Of a stretch of 64,000 bases of DNA, positions 34,301 to 46,933 are shown one piece after another. The stretch covers positions 17,383,792 through 17,447,791 of the forward strand of contig NC_072892.1 of NCBI RefSeq assembly GCF_027943255.1. Reading direction: 5' to 3'. Every line of letters begins with the position of its first letter. The first letter of the stretch is position 1. Below the pieces are notes generated by a model. That model saw only the letters and a list, made by a program, of their open reading frames with translations, made no database searches and was not told the DNA's origin. A program made the translations under genes and the position numbers. Source of the stretch: Anastrepha obliqua (Eukaryota; Arthropoda; Insecta; Diptera; Tephritidae).

Positions 34301-37300
34301 ACGAAATCTACATTTAATATTTCCTTCCACAACAACAACATCTCATTGTACATATTTGGCTGTGTTTCTGCGTACATAAATTCCCAAACATTTACTGAGG
34401 AATAAAAAACCGAAATACACAAATATTTTCCCCTTTTTCATAACAAAAGAAAATTTCATTTTTGAGAATACTAAAAGAAACATTTACGCAAATGCGCGTT
34501 GATTATTTCATTTTGTTTTTGTGTACGTTTTGGCACAAAGCCAGAGCCCAAGAGTCGTGTGTGTGTGTGTGTGTGTGTAGGTATGTATGAAAAGAAAAAA
34601 ATAAATTGTTGTTTGTTATTGAATTTGCCCGGCAACATTTTCTATCAGCTGAGTATTTTGATTTTCGAATGTGCAACTCTCCTTGCCTTTGGCGTCAATG
34701 TTCAATCCGACATTCGGTAATTACATACAAATATAAGTTAATTATCTTCCAAATACTAGCCGACTTTATTTTTATGGGTGAAAAAATTGAAGATGTAAAA
34801 AAACATTGTTGTTATTGCTGTTGTTGTTGACGAATTGATAATTGCCTGAAAGAACGCATTAATCGCATGTTATCCAATTATTTTTATTAAAAGCTCACTT
34901 CACTCACTTCTCAACTTCGAATTTATTTCATGCATTCATTTAGTAATTAACTAAAATATAAAACGGCACGTACGAAACTTTCTGCTCGAAAATGTAAAAC
35001 CTAAGGGAACCTAATAAAATAAAAACACAATTTTTTTGGTTCATTGTACAACTGCAAAACCGTAAAATTTTAGCATATTGTACAACTTTTTATTTGAATA
35101 TATTCGTTTCTATTTTTCCAAATTTGTTTTTTTTTTTTTGTTTTTTTGAATTTTGTATTCTTTTGTATTATAAAAAATAAACAGTTTTTGATGATTGGGA
35201 ATTGATATATCGTTTGTTGGTTTTGAATTACTATAACTGGTGTTTAAGTTATCACTTTTTATGGAGGTTGAATAACTAATAAAGAATAATGAAAAATTAT
35301 GTATTTTTTCGCAGAATTTTACAATTTTTTTGACTACTTACTGCATAAAAAGTTATGCAATAAATATATTTTTATTTTTATTTTTTTCTTTTTCCATTTC
35401 AATTTCAACTTATAATTTCATACAATTCGTTACAATTTTTGTTGCTGACGTAAGTTTGTTTTCCCATTTCTTCCATTCATATGATTCGTTTGTCTATTTT
35501 GATAGTCAGAGACATTTTATTTCATAATTTAGTGCAAATGTTCTAAAATATAAACATAATTTTCTGTATTTCGTTCGGATAAAATTGCTAAACTAAACCA
35601 AAAATTATGGCCTTTACATGATTTTTTCTTTTTTTTCAAAATTAAAATGAATTACAAATAAATATTTAAAGGAAACTTTCGTTCTACAATTTCTTTGAAG
35701 TTAGAGAAATCCGGGCATAAACATTTCTTAAACTACAACAAAAATATTAGCAAATTAAAGTTCGTTTCATATTTTTAATTAAGAACGCACATTTTTATCG
35801 CCCGACTGGCTGACTCGTGATTGCATAATTTGAACGTGCTTAGTTAAAAAATTTTATCACACAAAATTGCATATTTCTATTTACCACACTTTATAACTTA
35901 AAAAGTAAAGGATTCATGGAAGAGAAATTTCGTATCTAAGCGAAGTATAGCCAAAGCGAAGAGTAAATATAAATCTCGATGCGCAAAAATTTCTGCGTAC
36001 TGTTATGCAGTATGCAATATCAATACTATAGAATTAAAAAAAAAAACATAGGTTTATTTATTTTTACGTTCTTCAGTTTACGTATCCTCCTCTCCGCAAC
36101 CAGCGCCGCTTACCTACCATGCGCTTTTCTACATTTCATTCTCGCTCATTCTTCGCTTGCTTCTTTCTCTTCTCTTCACATGTAAATTAGCTCTTTTGGA
36201 AGTACATTTTTTACAATTAATTTTTTTACTTTTTCTTTTTTTTTTTAAATTTTTTAATACATTTTCTTTTTGTAGCGCCAATAAAGTTGCTAAGGTTTTA
36301 CGCATCACACGCCACACATTACCAACGGCAGGCAGTGCACGATGCGTAGAGCAGCAATAGCTTTAAGATTGGTACGCAGATTTACAAAAATTAAAACAAA
36401 ATAAAAATAAAAAATAATATTCGAGCATATCTTCAAAATACACTCCGCCTACATCATTCGCTCTTTCACCAAGCAGAAGTTCCAATGAGTAAACTAAATA
36501 TGTACACATTTCACTTAGGAACTTTCTCCCCTCTTAATAACTACATATTTACATACACATGCATGTAGGTATGTAGTGGTCGCTCTCCAAGTATGATCTA
36601 GCGGGATTAAACTTAGTTGCAGTTTAAGAGTTCAACAGCGTTAAACTGGCATTGAAAAATGTTCCCTGAAATGTATGGGTGTGTTCGAACTGTAATAATT
36701 CGCGGCAGTGTTACGCGGCAGTCACGCATTCTGTAAATAAAATGTTTGCAATCTGATGGTCGTCACAAACGCAATCAATGCAATTTAAAATGTTTCACTG
36801 CAGTGGAGAAATAGAAGAGAGAAAGTAAGTATTTATTTAATAAATACTACTTTGAAACTTAATATTTTTTATTTACAGTTTTTAGCAAAAATTAAGTGCA
36901 ACAAAACGAGATTAGTGCTACATATTTTCAACCAACAAATTCAGCGCGTACTAACTTCTGCAATACTACCGCAACTAAACAGCTGAGTATCAGCAAGAGG
37001 CCTTCAAAAAAGCAACAGGGTCGCAATATTCCTGCATTTATTGAGTGCCACACGAACACACCCAGTAGCATTTTTGCGACATGAAATCTTTGCAACAGGC
37101 GAAAATGTGCGGAGTTAACATGTAGAATCCTCATTGAAACTTCTGTTTGTAAAAAAGCGCCCTGCTCATATACATATATATCGTCGTCAACCACATCTTC
37201 TACTTCGACTCCAACTTCGATCACTATGTATGTACACATACACATTGTACATATACACATAGTCTTATGTATGTGCACATACTTAGCTGAACTTACATAC

Positions 37301-38701
37301 ATATATGCAAATACATTGCATATATTCAACTGTGTTTTTACTGTTCGACAGAAATACGCACATACAAGTGTTGAATGCATAAAAAATTAACAAATTGTAT
37401 GTGTGCATGTGTGTGTATGTTTTTGAATGTACTTTATAGGTAGATATAGTTGTTTCTTTTGTTATTTTTGTTTTTATAATTAATATTTATGTATGTGTGT
37501 GTATGTAAGTGTGTGTGTGTGTGTGTATATATATATGTATGTCCGTTTTTAACTTAACATGGTTTTTTATTTCTTTATTAAAATTTCACTTATCAAGTCT
37601 TTGTTAAAGCTTTTATGTCACTTCAAACCATATTTATTGAAAAGTAAGCCTGCTCACGACTTTTTTCCTTTCCTCTTAAAAAAAAAAACAAAAACGCGCA
37701 CAAAAAATACATTTTTAAAAAGTTAATTAATTGATTTCGACTCGTCATTTGCATGATAAATATTTCGATATTTAAAATAAGTTGAAGCTTTGTTGTTACT
37801 GCATTTCAATAGACATATTTTGAAAATCACAATTCCACCGTAAACACTACAATAAAACGTCCGCAATGTGCTCCTTCAAGAGCAATAATTTGTACTAGAA
37901 GGTGTTTTTTTTTGTTGTTTTCTGTTTTACATAATTTTTTCTGCTTTTGCATTCGTCTTTATCGTAGCATTTGACACTTTCCGCGCAATTACCTAACAAC
38001 AATATTGAGCACAGAAACAAATGGCGACCACTCTAATGCAAATGTAGAATGAAAATCACTGAAAAGCGAAAAATAGTGAAATTTTAATTTTGCGTTTTGA
38101 TTATGCCTGAATATTGCTGTTGTATGAAATTTATAAAGCGCAATGCTTGCAAAGTCAGTTAATAATTTAGTAGCTATAAGAGGACGAAGTTGAGTAGCAG
38201 GAATATATGTATGTATGTATGTATGTATATACGATTACTATTACTTTACACAACTAACAAAATCATTAACAAAAAACTTACATCTTAAAAATGCAAAATT
38301 CTTAGTTTTTCTATTTAATGTGGGTATGTGTGTGTGTATATATATTTTTGTATCAAGGTATTTTTCATTCGTACAATGTTTTGTTTTCATTTGTTTTTTT
38401 TTTCTTTCTCTTTTTCTTTTCTTTTTCCTGAAGTTACCGTGAGCACTGCTCATGCGCATTTAGAAAAAAATTGGCAAACTAAAAATAAATAAAAATATTG
38501 ATTGCATTCAAATATCACGTCTTCATTTTCAATAGAATTAAGCAATGCAGCAAGATATGGTGAATTTACATTTAACTATTTAAGAAATGTTGCAAATAAT
38601 AGAGTATTTAAAGAAATAAAAATTGAAAATAACTTTATTTTGCAATTTTACATTTATAGGCTCTTTCACAGTTAAAGATATTGCAAACGAATGTATGTAG
38701 T

Positions 38702-38736
<35 letters not shown>

Positions 38737-41700
38737 CACTCTCACTTGTCAATTCGAAATAAATTCGGACAATCTATTTGCAGCTATTCTTTTGCTCTGA
38801 AAAAGTCTATATATATACATACATTTATGTATACACAAATATGTGCATATGTATGTATGAATATGCTTGGAAAAGAAAATCTTAAAATGCAAATTCAATT
38901 TGATGCATGTGTTGTTGTGTCGTGCGTTTAGGTATGTGTGCTAATAAAGTGTATGTAGCAAAACAAAATGAACTTAAATAAAGTCATCAACATCGTTCCA
39001 GTTTGTTCACTTCTCATGTACCACATACAATTTACAATGGCATTGTTAAAATTAACAATTTTGTGTAGTACAACCATCCGCACACCACACCACTACCAAT
39101 GAGGCGCCTCTCAAATGTTCATATTATGCATTACTCTCCCTTCTCTTATCACTCATTTACATACAACTTTTCACTTTAACTAATAATATTATGCGCGCGC
39201 TCTCCAACACTAATTTTTGATGATTCTTTCTTGCCCCTTCCTGGAAGAAGGCGTAGAAAAATGCACATTTGTTTTTGTATTATGTTACTAACATTACATT
39301 ACATTACATACGGAGTTCAACAATTATATTGTACGGAACATTCACAAAAATCCAAAAAATTCACAAAGTAGCAACATACAATTTCATTGGTAATTTGTAG
39401 TTTGTAATGTTAACAAAAAGTAAGCAAAATACAATACATTCAATACATACTAGCATACTAGCATACGTATATACTATAGCATCACAAAATTCAAACCAAC
39501 TACCATTTAAGATTGCAACTAATTTTTGCATTTAATTGTCTAATATTGGCAACAGCAGTTCAGATTCAGTGCATTTATGTTGGCAGCGGATTTCGAAGCA
39601 TTCTCTTTAACAGCAATTACTGGCATTTCAACAAATAAAGTCGTCATATCAATATTTTCACAAGGATGTGTTTGCTCGTTGTCGACTATGCGTTTTGTTG
39701 TTGTTATTGTTTGTATCGGGAGTCTTTGCTCGATGTTTGTGTATTAATTAACAATGTGAATGCTTCAAAGGCTGTCAAATCATTAGCATATTTATTCTAA
39801 TATTATAATTTTCTTAATCTTAAATCGGACATTGTTGTGCCAGGTTTCCGGCAAATGCTTAAATTTCCATCACAATTCCATTTAATATAAATCATTTGTA
39901 AGACGGTTAGAAATATCCATCCATTGTTCCCCCCCAAAAAAAAAACTTAATCATTATGAACTATAAAAAACAAGGTACTGGGCTTAAGTGCTCCTCTTTA
40001 GCTGCAAACAATCATCACACTCTATCAGGCTACTGTTCTTAAGGCAGTTGTATACAATTTACTATTTAAATTTTTGCGATAATTTTTTTTTTGTTGTATT
40101 ATTATTTAAAGATCGGAAAATATATTATGAAGTTATACATCTAAACACTGTTTAATGTTAATGTTTTAATGTTTTGCACAAAGGACTAGCTTTCTTTCAA
40201 AATTACACTTTTTTAAAAATTCTGCTGAATGGTTTATTTTGCAGTTCGCTGGATATCATCACGATTTTAGAGCATAACTCAAGATGCTAATGCATCTCTA
40301 CTCACAATTATTTTCATATGTTTGTATAAATAGATGTGTAAATTGGCGTACTGAATTGGGTGTGTTGATGTTTGCCTAGGACTTGGGTTCTTTTACGAAT
40401 TTATGTTTATTACGATTTCTTATAATTTGCGCTGCAGTTCTTCTTCCTCAGATTTGCATTATTTGGCAGGCGTCTTTTCGAATAAAATCTGTCTTGTACC
40501 AATAAATTAAGCGCATTTATTCTTTTTTGAGCCTTGCGGCCTTTTGGTTTTGTCTTTTATCTATTGTTATGTTATTTATTTTACTTTAAATTTATTGTAA
40601 TATTAGTTTTTCCTCTACTTGCTGACGGAAAAATATATCTTTAAACAATTTTTATTTTAGTTCTCTAGTTTAAAAATTGTTAACATTTATCTTTGGGTTT
40701 TTGTTATTTCTGCAAATACATGTCTGTACATTATTTTGCTAATACAAATATTTCAAAATGTATAGCACATTAGATATTACATTAGCTTGGGTACATACAG
40801 TTGCCTTTATGTTTGTTTATAATACAAATGGATCACATCCATGTAAATGTAAATGTTAAGTAATCAAGTTTTTTTTTAGTTATTATGAGGATGTTGTATT
40901 AAAGGTAGAAAAACTATAAATAAATATAAATATGTTGTTGTTCTTTAAATTACAATTGCATTTAAATGTAAGGTACAAGAAACACATTATATGCGCCAAC
41001 AAGTTCAAAATTTGTGTTAATAAAGGGGCTTTAATTTTATTTGCTGCATCATATGCACAAGTAGTGTATGTATGTATTACGAGTACACGTAAAGAAAAAC
41101 AATATTAAAAAGTTGAGTGTTTCGCCTGAAATCGTATTCAAAGCAGGATTGGATTATTTGAACTTTCATTTTTAAATTTTCATAATTAAGATCGCACTTG
41201 AATCCGACTTTCAAATACTGACATAGGATATAAATCTAAAATATAGAAACAAAAATATTAAAAATACATCAGAGTTTGATATGTTGACGCAATAACAACA
41301 TTTGGTTGTACATACTAGGGTTTGCATGTTAAGAGAAGTTTTTAAAATTATACAAATCTACAGTTGAAATTTGTTTACAAATTTAAAATTACAAAATATT
41401 AAAATTTAATACGCATAATGAGAATCTTGTTTTTTAAGATAAGTAAAATAAATTTTGGTATACGTTGCACAAAATGTGTGTTGTGTGCCGCCATTGCTGA
41501 GGAAATTTCATTTCGTTTCCCAAATTTCCCACTTGACAGATGCTCCATTCCTTATTGCATCTAATGCCGCTGTTAATGCTGATTTGTTGTTGAGTTGCTT
41601 ATGAGTTTTTCTTCTTCGTCTGCAGCTGCAACTGCTGTTGTCTTGTTTTCTACACAGTGTGTTCCTCCACACGCACAACATAGCACGTCTCATCTCTTTC

Positions 41701-42460
41701 TGCTCACACCCGTGGCCACAGCTTAAATGGTATTTATGTTGCTCGTTGTGTTTTCATTGCTTTTATTGCATTTTGTTTACTTTTGTTTACTTTATATTTA
41801 TAATATTAATTTTCAAAGTTTTGCATCGAATTGCTTTATTTTGTTGGTGGGTTGATGGAGTTCACTATTATTATATTTTCATCTTTGTAATTTCAGTTTC
41901 GCCTGCAACAACAAGGTACGAATAACTCACACTAATTTGCAATCGTACCTTCTTTAGTGGAATCTGGAGTGTTACTGTTGTTGTTGCTTCACTGCTTTCT
42001 ATTGATATCTTTCTACGTTTTACTGAAGCTGATACATGTTTTTTATGTCCACTGACTTTATTTCAATTCGTATTTTAAAATTTTCTTTAACCTTCGTAGC
42101 GAAAAGACGAGATTTATATTAAGTTCCATTTATGTGAAATACAGTTAGAATAATGTAAATTATTAAATTTTGGAATTTTGCATTTTCGGCGATTGAGCTG
42201 TGAATTGCATGTTACATTTTTGACTATAGTTCAGCCAATTTATCATATAATAAAATTAGATATTTCATTTTTACTATACACTTGAGATCACAAGCATTTT
42301 TTATTTGTGTCGTAAGTTTTGTTTACGCAGCTTCTCCACGTACAAATGTTTTATTTTAATTAGATTTTGTTTTCAATTGTATCACGGCATTTGTATTGCA
42401 AACTTGCATTCAAGTTGTTCCAGTTAAAACTCTGTTTTGTTTTCTTTTATATTAAATGAT
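28387..42460. other. Long TE-poor, T-rich non-coding region
   Basis: Over 14 kb I recognise no transposon ends and no coding domain, in contrast to both flanks. The plus strand is T-rich, with frequent TATG, TG and TTG arrays, for example (TTG)n at 38701-38737, (GT)n at 34558-34579 and 37510-37526, and TATG at 38206-38228. A GC-richer patch at 29470-29950 is unassigned. The region lies 3' of the minus-strand PNRC gene, so long 3' UTR, intron or regulatory DNA are all possible. Confidence 0.5.
38701..38737. repeat. (TTG)n microsatellite
   Basis: Eleven to twelve perfect TTG units without the TAGCAGC motif that accompanies the LINE/SINE tails elsewhere, so this one looks like a simple microsatellite and not a retroposon tail. 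Confidence 0.9.
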
Positions 42461-42461
42461 G

Positions 42462-42467
42462 TTTATT
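42462..42467 (-). terminator. Candidate poly(A) signal of the PNRC gene
   Basis: TTTATT on the plus strand (AATAAA in minus sense) lies about 200 bp downstream of the stop codon. In AT-rich DNA such hexamers are common, so this is only the nearest candidate. Confidence 0.3.
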
Positions 42468-42663
42468 TTGGTTTAATATTTACTTGCTTTTGTTTTTTGT
42501 TTTGCGGTGCACTCATGCATGGTTCATTGCGAATATCACATCTTCCTTGCATAGGTGTGTTTCATAACTGAGATATTTACTATATTGTTGTTGTTCTATT
42601 TTTTGATGTTTGCTAGTTAATGGTGATTTAAATTGTTCGTGGACTATTTGGCATGCGTAGTGG

Positions 42664-43659
42664 TTACGATTGCACATTTAGGAGCAACTTTAAATTGTGC
42701 GTATCGAAATCGTCGAGCAAGTTGCGCTTCGAATGCTTAACGACGTGGCCGCCACAGGTGTGTGCATCTGCTGCCAGTGCTGGATTGCGTGCTGTCGTCA
42801 CACTGTGCAGGCCGGGTCCAGCGCTGCTGGCCGCCTTCAGTTCAGCTTTGGTTAGCGTCCAATGTTGCGGCGGTTTGGGTAGCGCTGTGGGCGCCGGTGC
42901 ATCAAAGCATTTACTCCCAGCGAAATGCGTCAACGCAGTCGGCATCAGCATTTGAGTTGGCGAGACCTTACCGAATAAGGGGCTATTGTTCATAGCAAAT
43001 TTTGCGCGTTGCTTTCGACTGGCGCTGCCGCCGTTGCTATTAATTACCACCGGGTTTCCACCGCCACCCAATATTACAGCTGGTGATTGACGGGCTGTTG
43101 GCTGCTGCAGCAGCTGCTGCTGTGCGTTGGGCGACCTCTGACCCTCGCGTTGCTTGTGGCCGCTAGCGCCACGTCTGCCGCCATAATGCGACTGGTAATT
43201 ATGATTATTACTAAAGAACACGCCACTATCACTGCCGCTTGTCGGCTGGGGAGAGCCACTTTGCTGCTGCTGTTGTTGTTGTTGTTGTTTCCGCTGTTGC
43301 TGCTTCCGTTGTCGCGACGAAAAATTGCCACCAAAGCCACTAGAGCCCAACGACGAATCGCTACAATTCGATGACGTCGACGCTCCTGACGACATGGGAC
43401 AACCAGGCGGCGAAGAACTCAGCACGTGCTGTTGTTGGTAATCGTATTGATAATTTGTACTGCTGGCAATACTGTTGGAATGTGCAGTTACGGTTGGCGT
43501 TATTAATGGCGGAGAGTTGCGGCCGCCATTGCCACAAAAACCACCTCCACCGCTTCCACCAACATTCGACACTTTTTTTAAACGAATTGTCGTTGCTGCT
43601 GCTGCTGCGGTTGTTGTCATTTTTAAATTATTACTAACGCTATTGTGCGAGTATGTCAT
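42664..43659 (-). CDS. PNRC-family (proline-rich nuclear receptor coactivator) protein
   Basis: A single open frame of 331 residues from ATG 43659-43657. A second Met lies at residue 14. The first two thirds are low complexity: Ala/Thr (15-24), Gly-rich (34-46), Ser-rich (81-115), a polyGln tract (about 120-133) and Gly/Asn-rich stretches. The end is diagnostic. Residues 239-267 read MPTALTHFAGSKCFDAPAP, then TALPKPPQHW, matching the FAG.K...P.P..LPKPP.HW block of PNRC1/2. The C-terminus carries LKLLL (323-327, an LxxLL nuclear-receptor box) followed by NVQS, as in vertebrate PNRCs. Known roles of the family are nuclear receptor coactivation and, for PNRC2, linking UPF1 to DCP1 in mRNA decapping through the proline-rich motif. 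Which role applies here is not visible. The protein is longer than vertebrate PNRC2 because of the repeats. It appears intronless within the coding part. Confidence 0.85.
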   Translation of the reverse strand: MTYSHNSVSNNLKMTTTAAAAATTIRLKKVSNVGGSGGGGFCGNGGRNSPPLITPTVTAHSNSIASSTNYQYDYQQQHVLSSSPPGCPMSSGASTSSNCSDSSLGSSGFGGNFSSRQRKQQQRKQQQQQQQQQSGSPQPTSGSDSGVFFSNNHNYQSHYGGRRGASGHKQREGQRSPNAQQQLLQQPTARQSPAVILGGGGNPVVINSNGGSASRKQRAKFAMNNSPLFGKVSPTQMLMPTALTHFAGSKCFDAPAPTALPKPPQHWTLTKAELKAASSAGPGLHSVTTARNPALAADAHTCGGHVVKHSKRNLLDDFDTHNLKLLLNVQS

Positions 43660-44977
43660 AGTTAAAGTTTTATATTCAGCTTCCTCTGCTTGATCTGCTT
43701 CTTCCCGCTACAGCTGAACGTATTTGTTGTGATTTCCAGTGTTTAGTTTAACTCTAACCTTTTTATTGATGCTCGTCTTCTTGGTATTTTATTTTAATAT
43801 GCGCACTCCGCTTAGCTTTTCAATGATTAGCGTTTATATTAATGCTTAATTTTTAAATATCACACACAATAAAATCAACGGTAATTTGCGTTTTATCCTT
43901 CTTGGCTCTTCAGTTTACTTAGTGAGGGATCCTTCTCAGACGTTCTGTACGTACTTCCTCTACCACACTCAATCTGCTATTGATGATGTCTTGCAACTAT
44001 TGCTCGCTTAAGTAATAAATCGGAGCGGAGTGCGGCCGGCACTTTCGTCGTGATTACCACTTCTACCTGCTGCTTTCGGTTCCGTAAGCACTCTCGTTCC
44101 CCTTTTTCGCTTAAAACTTACAATCCTTTCTGCTGCTCTACTATCTTCTTGCCTGCTTTTCTATCTTTGCTTACTTATGTTTTGTTATCCTCTTTTGTGA
44201 TTTCTTCCTTATTTACATGTACATACATATAATTATTTATATATATTACTATGTATAAACATATACATATATTTTATATATATAATTTTGTTTTATATTG
44301 TTAATCAGTCTGTTGATTTTTCTTTTTGTTTTAAGCTTTCTTTAGCTACTTTACTCATTAGCTTACGCTTCTCCTTCGTATTCTAGTCCTTCTGTATGAT
44401 CCTTCGCTTCGTGGATGGTTATGGCGGTACATCTATGAGTGGTCCTGAAAGATACAGGTAAGACAGGTGAGATTTTTAGAATTTCACAAATGGAAGTTAT
44501 GTAAAAAATTAAATGCCCACTGAAGTTTCTCAATATGGTTTTCCTAGCTTTGAAACAGAGCTTCATTGATACTATCCGTATTTTGGCGAATTAAAAAGAG
44601 AAAACTACATACATACGTGTGTATATAAAATCCTTTATAAACTGCTACTTTTTTCTTTATGACTATAGCCACAGTTAGGACAGTGAAAATGGTGGAAAAA
44701 AAACCATGAAAATTGGTTAAAATGTACTCTTCGATTGTTTTTTTTTTCTAATTTGTTCTTAGCCACTAAATATGCAAGATTTGTAAAAAATTGAGAACAA
44801 GCGCGTTTGGAACCTACAAAATTTTATACAAGTAACATCAAATACTAATTGTCATTACGACATTATCTTTGACGAAACTCAAAGTTGTATTTGAACGAAA
44901 CTTATACAAATTTCATAGCACGTTTCTTTTGTGTTCTTTACGTGGAGATATATGGTTAAAAATCGATGTAATCATAG
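43660..44977. other. Upstream flank of the PNRC gene
   Basis: 43660-44150 is GC-richer than the flank beyond and probably holds the 5' UTR and promoter of the minus-strand gene; I find no unambiguous TATA or initiator. 44220-44290 is TATA/TACA microsatellite. No other gene seen. Confidence 0.4.
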
Positions 44978-45290
44978 GATGTTGTTGTTGTAGCAGCAAC
45001 TTCGTCCTGTCAGTGTAGGGTAATCACCGAAGACGATCTAGCTCATCTAACAGTAAGCCCAGGAAACTTGCTGCTCGACAGGTTTTGACGGAGCATGTGA
45101 AAAGGTGGTTAGTGTCATACGGGGTGCCTTCATATGCCGGGCATATGTATGTCGGGGTCGATTCTGGGTAGGAGTTTAACCTGCTACAGTATCCAGAACG
45201 CAATTGTGCCAATGATACGTGGGACTCTCGGGTAAGTTGGAGCTCTTCGTCTGCAATGGATGGTGTAGAAGATGCAGTTAGTAGCGGGGT
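44978..45290 (-). mobile_element. 5'-truncated LINE B copy
   Basis: The minus strand encodes SIADEELQLTRESHVSLAQL, RSGYCSRLNSYPES, then after a gap EGTPYDTNHLFTC and AASFLGLLLDELD, followed by a stop and a tail GTTGCTGCTACAACAACAAC in minus sense (about 44980-45000). This is the same 3' LINE segment as at 11691-12465 and 15443-16167. Confidence 0.8.
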
Positions 45291-45460
45291 GTTTGTTGTA
45301 ATTAAAAAAAAATCTACATGCTTTTTTGCAATGATGCCGGCTTTCGTTTTTATTCTACAAAACATAGGGAAAATAAATCTAGAGTGCTCCGTTTCTGTAT
45401 TTCAATGAAAAATATGAGCAGTCATCACGGTCTGTCCAGCAGCATTCCTTTTATTTCTAT

Positions 45461-45552
45461 ATGGAACATAGGGCCTCAACAATTTTTTTCCACTGGTCCC
45501 AATTTTGCGCCAGTAATTGTATGGGGGAATGTTTATTTATGCTGCTACAACA
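45461..45552. repeat. LINE-tail fragment and CTGCTACAACA end
   Basis: 45461-45505 resembles the 3' end of the LINE fragment at 28107-28150 (minus sense GTTGAGGCCCTATGTTCC). 45528-45552 reads GAATGTTTATTTATGCTGCT plus ACAACA in plus sense, the tail shared with the short retroposons. The two pieces have opposite orientation, so the locus is rearranged. Confidence 0.5.
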
Positions 45553-45698
45553 ATTATAAATTATATTAAGCATATATACAATCTTATCGCAAACGCGAGC
45601 GGATATGTTGGTGGATATATCATCCGGAAGCTGTCTTGTACAAAAAATAATCCCCCGGAAACTACTGGGTAGACCGCATTTCTAGAGGTGCTGTGGGG

Positions 45699-45810
45699 TG
45701 ACCGCTTTTAGAAAAAAAAATTTTTGTTGTGTCGTGCCCACAGCAAGTTTGAAACTCGAACACTACGAAGTGGTAGTCACACACAAACCCATTCGGCTAA
45801 GGCGACCACG
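45699..45810 (-). mobile_element. tRNA-like SINE fragment
   Basis: In minus sense: GGTCGCCTTAGCCGAATGGG, then TAGTGTTCGAGTTTC, followed by a T/A-rich join and GCGGTC. It is homologous to the head and start of the body of the element at 18316-18592, and more diverged at the B box. Confidence 0.65.
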
Positions 45811-46237
45811 GTAATAATATTGACATCAATCACCATCTAACCCTCTCACATATCGGAAACAATAAAAAAAAATGTGTTTGAATTTAAATGCAAAACTCAT
45901 TTCCACATTAAGAATTTAAATAAATCCTCCTAATCCATATTCAAAAACCCTACATTTAACCCTAATCCCATTTTGACGGCCAATTCGTTGAGAAATCTTG
46001 TATTTTTTATGAAACCACTGCACGGTACATGTTCCATACCATTTGTTTATGATAAAATATTATTAAAATAAAAAAAAAATTACAAAAGCTTAGAAGCTGT
46101 GTTTAGTTAAAGCTTAGCAGATACCTTATGATTTTTTTCTAATTTTCTGTTGGCGTTATAAAGTAGAAGTAAGCGCCAGACGCGAAAGACCCATCGACAT
46201 GGAATTAAGGTGCCAAATGGAACGACATGGGATTAGG

Positions 46238-46344
46238 CACGACAGTCGGTTCTACGTAACCGGAATGACCCGGATTTATATCCGGCCGAAGACTATCACT
46301 TCAGCAGCATTCCTCGTATATGCACGGAGAATGTTTATGCTGTT

Positions 46345-46383
<39 letters not shown>
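46238..46383 (+). mobile_element. Short head-plus-tail retroposon, copy 2, 13-bp TSD
   Basis: A 146-bp insertion flanked by perfect ACATGGGATTAGG at 46225-46237 and 46384-46396. It starts CACGACAGTCGGTTCTACG, continues CCGGAATGACCCGGATTTAT, and ends GAATGTTTATGCTGTTACAA with about 13 CAA units. No coding capacity. The target duplication and CAA tail show it was mobilised by a LINE. The best-defined copy of the family. Confidence 0.9.
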
Positions 46384-46386
<3 letters not shown>

Positions 46387-46850
46387 TGGGATTAGGGTTA
46401 ATATCGTCTTCTTCAATAGATCTACTTGAAATATTGGAAATTTCTTTGTTTGAGCAACACAATTTTCAATCCGTTTAATTTTTAATAAGGTTTGGATAAA
46501 GAAGCATGCACATACAGATATTTCTAAATTCGTACTCAGCAGTAGTCCCTGATATTTAATAGAAGCCATAAAGTTTTTTATTTATTTATTGAATAAATTT
46601 TTTATTTATTGAATAAATTTTATTATTTATTTATTAAATAAAAGATCAACTTTAGATAAAAGAATTAACAAACAAATTTTAGTTCGTAGTAAAGAAGTTG
46701 AAGTCGTAGACGGTATTAAAAAAAGAAGAAAAAGATAAAAAATAGTATTAGTACAAATTAAAAACACGTATACCATATATTTGTGTTATCAAATTTCAAA
46801 TTACATTTTTGGTATAAAATACATATAAAAATAGTATGAAAAACGGAGTG

Positions 46851-46866
46851 ATCGATCGATCGATCA
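46851..46866. repeat. (GATC)n run
   Basis: Four perfect ATCG/GATC units, fully palindromic. Simple repeat. Confidence 0.85.
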
Positions 46867-46933
46867 AACTTCGTATAAAGTTGTATTAATGAATTATTTA
46901 TCTAAATTTTGGGAAATAAAGACAAAATATAGT

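Noticed and set aside
42653..43693. Several plus-strand ORFs opposite the PNRC gene
   Set aside because: They are shadows of the GC-richer minus-strand coding region and its Gln, Gly and Ala repeats.
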